Positions 57,240 to 64,000 of a DNA stretch of 64,000 nt are shown piece by piece; the first letter of the stretch is position 1, and each line of letters begins with the position of its first letter. Both the position numbers and the translations under genes were made by a program. This stretch comes from Gavia stellata (Eukaryota > Chordata > Aves > Gaviiformes > Gaviidae). Location: NCBI RefSeq assembly GCF_030936135.1, contig NC_082598.1:12218687-12282686 (forward strand). The letters run 5' to 3'. The notes beneath the pieces were generated by a model. The model was given only the letters and a program-made list of their open reading frames with translations, had not been told where the DNA came from and searched no databases.

Positions 57240-58130
57240 TTGGAATTCTGCTGTCCAAAAGAGTCATCAATCCTTCTTAGTCTGCCTGAAATTATGTCAG
57301 GTGTTTCCACAGGAACGTATCTTAAGTCCAGCACTGTTCTTCTTATAACTGCAGCTGACTGCAAGACAAAAGAATAGAAAAATTGAAATTTAAAGTTATT
57401 TTTTTTAAATGGAGAAATGTTTCCAGTAAAAAAGATGCAATTCAGTAAGGACAAGTGCAAAGTACTTTGTTTTGGCACAAGTAATGAGCAATCCAGTAAT
57501 GAAACAGGGACTGACTGGTTCAATACAGTTCCGCATACAAGTTTTCAAACTTATGAGAGACCATCAGCCTACACATTGAGGGGGAAAAAAACACCAAAAC
57601 CACCCAAGCCTCTCCCCCTTGTTAAAATACATAGAACCTTTGTAAATCTTACCAAAAAAAACCCCAACCACCCCTCATATTTCCTCTTTCCTCACTGCTG
57701 GTAAGGTCTCAGTTGGAATTCTGTGCCTAGGTTTGCATTTGCCACTTCAAAAAAGATGTGAATCAGTTGGAGAGAATCCACAAGACTGTAAAATCATTAG
57801 AGGTTTAAAAATATGCTTTATAAGCTAAGCTTAAAAGATCTGAAATTGTTTAGTCTAAAACAAAACAGGACAGAAAAGGGACATGATAAGAGTATTCAAA
57901 TATGTAAAAGGTTGCTGAAAGAAGAGGGCAACAAACTGTTCTCCATGTTCACTGGCGTAGCTCAAGAAGAAAAAGACTGTAAATGCTGCTAGGGAGCTTT
58001 AGGACTGATACTACAAAGTTCTTTTTAAGTATAAAGGGGCTGATACTTTTAAACATAAAGATAGCAATGCCCTGGAAATGAGTTTTGTGGAGAGGATGTG
58101 GAATCTCTGTTTTTTAACGCCTTCTTTATA
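57240..58130 (+). mobile_element. Ancient CR1/L3-like LINE remnant
   Basis: Degenerate reverse-transcriptase blocks read on the plus strand: SGVSTGTYLKSSTVLL (cf. [14 protein letters not shown]), MQFSKDKCKVLCFGTSN, and then nucleotide similarity to the CR1/L3 3' part (GTCTCAGTTGGAATTCTGTG, AAGATGTGAATCAGTTGGAG, GGACATGATAAGAGTATTCA). The YADD region seems deleted near 57360-57415. It is much older than the other CR1 copies. Confidence 0.75.
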
Positions 58131-61100
58131 AGAAAGCGTACATAGTTATTGTTCAGAAATTACTCTATAGAGAACTGATCCTGCCTTGGGTAGGTAGGAT
58201 CTTGAACTCCCTTCCTACTTTTTTTCTCATTTTGTGACCATAATGCAGGCAATCTGCCTGATTAAAGAGTATATAACCAGATAGCAGAAGTCCTAAAATG
58301 AATTTAGGAACCTCACTCAGAATTTCAAGAAAAAAGAAAGACAGACATGAATTAGAATGATTAGAAGAAGGATTCAGTTAAGACTACTGCAGACTAGTAG
58401 TTTCAGTAGTTTGACAAAACCACAAGGCAAAACCCAAATAGAAATACAGTGAGATTGAAAGTGAAAATGGTTGTACAGCTAGAGTTTGAGGTCTAAGGAT
58501 GATCAGAGGATAAAGTGCTGAGGGTGGGGAGATCAAAGAGAAATATATAACAGATGGGAGGGTGGGGGAAAGAGAAACATTTCCTCCAGATGGCATGTAT
58601 TATCTGCTGGAAAGATCGGCAAGATTAGAGAATCTTGCCAGGAGGAGGATGTACTGCTAATAGAGGTATACCAAGTGTATTATATTAAATTCTATTCAGC
58701 AAGTAAGAAAAGACTTCTTGTAAATGAGTTAGTTTTAAATGTGCAAATTCCATGTATTAATCCAAATTGCTGCCTTTGTACTAACATTATTGGTATCACT
58801 AGGTATTCAGTATATAACTACGGATATTCTCTAAAATGTCACAGTATCAACCTCCTGTCTTCGACCTCTTCCCTAATTTGTTGATGCCATCCCTTTTTCT
58901 GTGACTGTTTTTTTCCTTGCTGGCAGAGTAACAAGATTCAGGGGCCTGCAGATTTTATGAATCTCTTTATGGTGGCTTGGCACTGTAGAAGGGTGGTGTG
59001 GATGTCGCTGGATATCAGCCAATCTTTCTGTGAGAGGGTCTGGACAATGGGTGCCAAGAGGGATGAGGACTGGAAGGCTGAAACAGAATTTTAGAATTAA
59101 TTAAAGAAACAAATACAGAATTAATTCTAGAAATCAGAGTAAAATTTTAAATTAATGAAGAAACCTTTATTCTGCTTAATCCATGAAAGGACAAATTGTT
59201 CAATTTCACTTGGAAAAGGTTAGGGGATTTACCATAAAAATGGTGCCTGCCTAGGGTGCACGATGCTCTTCTCATCAAATTTATCTATTTAAACACTCAG
59301 TCCAAAGGAAGACTGCTGAAGAAAGGTGGGTTTAGGAGTCTTGCCAACCTCAAGTTTCCAAACTCCTGAGCCTTTTTCTAATTATGAATTTAAAAATTAA
59401 TAATCTATATTTTGTTTCTTTTTATAAGCCTGGGATTTGTGGTTTTGAGCTTCCCTCCATGAAATGAGAGCTAGAAAATTGTTTTATTATGGAATGGAGA
59501 CTCTCAAATTACTGCAGTAGTTAACGTTTTCAGAATAACACCACATTTTCAAGATTTGCCATAAAATTACAGGAGTTGGAAACTTCAGTTTAAGTTAAGA
59601 GGCCTAGAACTTGAAGGTAAGTAGTACTACTTCTGAGGAATTGAAGAAAAAGGCAACATAAGGCCAACGAGGAAAATTATAACGCTGCCTGAATTTTCCC
59701 TGGGAAGGCTGAACGATGGCAGGAGAGAGGAGCTAGTAGGACGCAAAAGCCAGGGTAGGAGGTTGATAGGATGAGTGAAACCATGAAGTGGAGAACAATG
59801 GGTCCAGTGTGGCGAAGATAAGAATGTAAGTGTGGTCTTTCCAGGTCAGTCCAAAGGGCCAGTGTCCTCTCCTTTATGGTGACTTCCAACAGATCCTTGA
59901 AGAAAAATAGAGCAAGTCTAAACTGACACTTACACTAGGCGGTGGTGCTGATTTGGGAGCAGCAGTTTTCTCACATCCTGCCACCAGTACTACATTTTAA
60001 ACTGGAACTCTCTGCCTAACGCTGTGACTCAGACTAACTTTGAGCGAAAGGGCTAGACTGCAAAGATGGTCGTTAGACCTTCTCACCCGAGCTGTGGACA
60101 TTGTTATCAGCTTAGCCCTGTGAAATAATTGGTCAAAGCAAGTTAAGACGACAGGTGTTGCTGTTAGACCAAGCTGTTTGCCATAGGGTTTTATTTGCTT
60201 ACCCTGGCACGTTTTGTATGATGTCAGCACACAAAGAATGTTTCTGCAGATAAAGCAAATGGCAAATGATTTCATGAGCCTGTTTGTGACAGATGTGTGC
60301 AGTGTGAAGAAACATTGTAGCACAAAGTACAGTACTCGTCAAGATCATGTTATTCCAGCTCATTAATCACATTTCTCTGGTTTGTCTCCACGGATGACTA
60401 TCTGTGAAAACTCGCTAGCAGTCATGACAAGGCTTTCTGCTTGCCACCTCCTCTACATAGATGCCTGTTGAAATTCTGCCTATCGTTATCGAAGCCACAC
60501 TGAAAGACAGATGGGTGTTGTACCTCTTTCACGTCTGCTTCACACTCCTCTTCCATTCAGGGCCAAGAGCTGCCTTGTATTTGAAATCTCCCTCAGTTTT
60601 TCATGATGAAAAAAAAGTTTTTAATCAGTATTCTCACCAAATTATTTTTATTAATGTGCTTTTATCAAATAGGTTAAAATCTGTCATGCTTTTCTAGGTG
60701 ATGACTGGATAAAAGATGAGCAAATAATAGGTGATCTAAGTTAGAGGAATTTGCATAATGAAATTACTGAATCATATTACTACAGTGAAATCAGAGCATA
60801 AAACATATTTGGAAATGTGCAGACCTTAAGGGGGTTTTTTTATGTGAGAGAGGAAAAAGAGGAGATGCTTGCCTTCTCTCCACTCCAAAGAACCCAAGGG
60901 AATGTATATTTACTGCTGTCCCCAGGACTTCTGTGTGCTCCTGGCCCAGTCTTTGGAAAATTTTACTAGTCAAGGAGTCATGCACGCCTGTTTTCTCATC
61001 CTTTGCTTGTCATGGAGCAGCTGCATTTCAGAGTTGTTAGGAAAGAGCAGTGACTACATATGGAAGAGAACAAGATGAATATATCAGTATTTGCAGTTGA

Positions 61101-63600
61101 GATCAAATCTGGAAAGAAACTTAAATAATGTGATGCTCATTGTCGCAAGAGAAAACAAGGCTTCGAAAATTCCATCTGTAGCAGTGCACAAACTCATGAA
61201 GGTTTTGTCCACATACAAGCCTTTTAGTTTTGGGTGTTTTTGGCAGGATGAGCCTCACTTGGAAGAAGAGGTTCTTTTATGGATATGCCGGTGTTTTGGT
61301 ATTCAGGGACAACAGCAGTGAACCAACCAGGTCCCAAATGGAATGCACTTCTCTCCCTTGCTGCCATTCAGTCAGCTCAGAGTCTCAAAGCTTTATGTTC
61401 CAGTCCCTCTCTCCCCAATCCTTCCTACTATTCTTACGCAAGGAAGAAGGCACTGCACTAATCCACAAATCCTCCGTCAGTAGGATTAGGGTGAGATTCA
61501 GCTTTCAAAGGTGGTAGAGGAGGTGCTTGGCATTAAACAGTGCCACAAAGACATGTGCCACTGAGAGAAGATGGAATTCCTCACAACCAGGTAGCTGAAA
61601 ATTTTAGAAACAGGCTGAGTGTGACACTGCTGGCTGGCAGTCACTGCAGGGAAACAAATTCAGGACTGAAATTTCTTCTGCACTTAAGGCATCTGGGTGT
61701 CGTCTTTGACTGCACGTTTGCCTAATGCTTCTCTTCAGAAGATCTACTGGAGGAGAAAGAGATGTAGTCATGTTGTATATAGCAATATACTGATTGGAGA
61801 ACTCATCCTGGAAGCAAGGAACAGAATTCTGGACCATTCTCACCCAGAGTGGATTTCAGCCAGCATCTCCCTTTTTTTTTTCTTTTTTGACAAGCTATAG
61901 GAAGTTGTCTTTGAGAGTTCCCATTTTCTCTGACCATAAAAATGCAAGGGTCCAGAGATGAGAGGTGGTTTCTACAATCTAGTGTTTAGGATACCCAGCT
62001 CAGTGGGATACGTCTAGTAAAGTCCTCTAAACACTTACGCTTTTGCTGGTACACAGTATTTGTGCTCAGCCGTCTAACAGTGCCAAACAACTACCTCTCC
62101 TTCAGGGAGAGGATTTTAAAAAAAATTAATATCTTCCTACCAGCCCTTTCTGTGACACCTTGTCTGGTAGGTAAGTTCTAAAATAAACCTATACTATAAA
62201 ATTGCACTATATTGATAATTTTTTTTGTGTGTAAGAGGGAGCAAGACAGTGTTTTTGGTTGTGGTGTTTTGTTTTGTTTTGTTTTTTTAATTGAGTGAAG
62301 AGTTGGAATTCCATGCTTCAGGATCATAGCAAAGGGTTGAGTCCTCAGCAAGATGTTTGGGAGCCACCATGTGTCACAGAGTAACTTATAGCAATAATGG
62401 CTTAATTTCACTTACGCAGAAGAGCAAGGGTTAAGAAGGAGATGACAGGTATCCTTTAGACTGTCCCCACATGGGATTTCAGAGGTATTTGCTGTTGGTG
62501 CAGAACTCTGCCATTTTTGCCGTGTGACTCCCTCAGCTCCCTCCTCTAAATATTCCCAGGTAGGCACACTGCTTGATTCCTCCCTGCGACTGGCCCCTCA
62601 TGATACGCTCATTCTCCTCACTTGAAATTCAAACTTCTCATTCCCGTCCCAGTCTCTGGAAATACTGTTATTTCTTTTCACCTCATCCACACCAGGTCCT
62701 CTTGGCTCCTCATCTAATCTGTCACTAGTGACTTCCACAAGTTGTTGAAAGGTTGTCTCATCAGACCTACTTTGATTAACCTCACCTTTGTCTTCTCATG
62801 TGGCTGCTTGATATATCTCTCCCTCCCTCCATTCTCCCCCTCCTTCCTTCACGCCCCATATTTAAAGAGGTGACTTATCCCAGATGTCTGACTTCGATGC
62901 AATGAATGTCACTCAAATAAATGACACGATTTGTTCAAGTTAAATCAGTCCCTTTTCAATCTATAGCTAACTTACCCAAGGTTTCTGTATAAGGATCTCA
63001 TTTTATAGTGTTTCATGTCAGGCTGAAAAGTTTTTTGAATAGCAAAATATTCCATGAAGTAATGAAAAAACTGCTCCTAAAGGCATATGTCAGATAGCTT
63101 AGGGACAAGTTGTGCCTTTCAGTGCAAATTCACACTGGTATCTCAGACAGTGCAAGTATTCCAAAGTTTTAGTTTGCCAAACTGATCAGTCAAGTCCGCC
63201 TATTGTATCCAGTCCCCAGGGTATAACCAACCCATTGAACTGTGACCATATTTGTCCCTACATATCATACTCAAGATATTTTCAAAAGTTTTGCTTGTTC
63301 ATATATAAACCAACCTGTCCTCCCTTTTTTTTCTCTTTTTAAGTATTCCACATCTTACAATATGTTTCACAAAAAAATTTTAGATGGAAGCATTTATCAC
63401 GTTGAAATGTTTTTATCAACAAATGGCAACTCATCTGTTATCAAGAGTTAGTAAGTAAATATGATTTAGCAACACTAAAATGTTTTTTTCCCCATTTTTG
63501 TAATGCGCTTTTCTTGAAATGCACTCAGTGCCAACAATCTGTTTTTCTATTGTAATTGATGCTTTCTTATACAGGCTTATTAATCATAATGATCTAATGT
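58131..63600. other. Non-coding, nothing clearly recognised
   Basis: There is a strong isolated plus-strand acceptor near 58926. Frames around 61091-61517 overlap each other and show no domain. No repeat was recognised. Confidence 0.5.
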
Positions 63601-64000
63601 GACCTGCAGGTCGAGGGAGGTGATTCTCCCCCTCTACTCCACTCTTGTGAGACCCCACCTGGAGTACTGCATTCAGCTCTGGGACCCCCAACATAAGAAG
63701 GACATGGACTTGTTGGAGCAAGTCCAGAAGGCCACAAAGATTATCAGAGGGCTGGAGCACCTCTCCTATGAAGACAGGCTGAGAGAGTTGGGGTTGTTCA
63801 GCCTGGAGAAGAGAAGGCTCCGGGGAGACCTTATAGCAGCCTTCCAGTACCTGAAGGGGGCCTACAAGAAAGCAGGAGAGGGACTTCTTACAAGGGCGTG
63901 TAGTGACAGGACAAAGGGTAGGGGCTTGAAGCTGAAAGAGGGTAGATTTAGATTAGAAATTAGGAAGAAATCCTTCACCGTGAGGGTGGTGAGGCACTGG
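63601..64000 (+). mobile_element. CR1 LINE fragment running off the window end
   Basis: This is the CR1 3' coding part: TGAGACCCCACCTGGAGTAC, ACATAAGAAGGACATGGACT, GAGAAGGCTCCGGGGAGACC and GGTGGTGAGGCACTGG (VRHW block). The 3' end lies beyond 64000. It looks fairly young but its frames are interrupted. Confidence 0.93.

Noticed and set aside
57203..57370. Minus-strand exon-like frame with a good pyrimidine tract and CAG (TTTTGTCTTGCAG)
   Set aside because: The plus strand of the same bases gives a degraded SGVPQGS-type reverse-transcriptase block leading into KCKVL, so it is the antisense of an old LINE.
61540..61860. Possible gene fragment with frames on both strands
   Set aside because: No recognised motif or paired splice sites; both strands are open over the same bases, as expected by chance.

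Overview
The window is vertebrate nuclear DNA, most likely from a bird (probably Neoaves). It has AT-rich non-coding DNA, many CR1 LINE fragments, a few very old MIR-type SINE remnants, and one large GT-AG spliced gene. No bacterial, phage or CRISPR-like feature was seen.

The one gene I can identify with confidence is HTRA3 (HtrA serine peptidase 3), on the minus strand. Its complete coding sequence can be rebuilt from nine exons between 51097 (ATG) and 25080 (stop). All eight junctions are GT-AG and all phases close exactly, giving 1401 nt and 466 residues. The protein is a signal peptide, an IGFBP-type cysteine-rich domain, a Kazal-like domain, a trypsin-like protease with His204/Asp240/Ser318, and a C-terminal PDZ domain. 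Exon 1 sits in a GC-rich CpG island (about 50450-51760). The likely 3' UTR runs to a polyadenylation signal near 23909.

Layout: 1-23.9 kb is a gene-poor flank with two CR1 fragments (2444-2625 and 14262-15650), one MIR remnant, simple repeats and a striking double inverted repeat (20171-20217). 23.9-51.1 kb is HTRA3. Its introns carry three sense-orientation CR1 copies around exon 2, several MIR remnants, and in intron 6 a perfect consensus oestrogen response element and a perfect CRE. 51.3-52.9 kb holds a plus-strand TATA plus Inr core promoter, a well-placed ATG and a splice donor, firing away from HTRA3; this suggests a divergent transcript I cannot name. 53-64 kb is mostly unrecognised, with an ancient CR1/L3-like LINE (57240-58130) and a younger CR1 cut by the window edge (63601-64000).

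In human, HTRA3 lies between SH3TC1 (upstream) and ACOX3 (downstream). I recognised no exon of either here. Most remaining open frames are short, lack splice context and look like chance. I found no clear new biological system. The best leads are the divergent promoter, the hormone-type elements in HTRA3 intron 6, the possible PDZ-less readthrough form, and the microexon carrying the catalytic serine.
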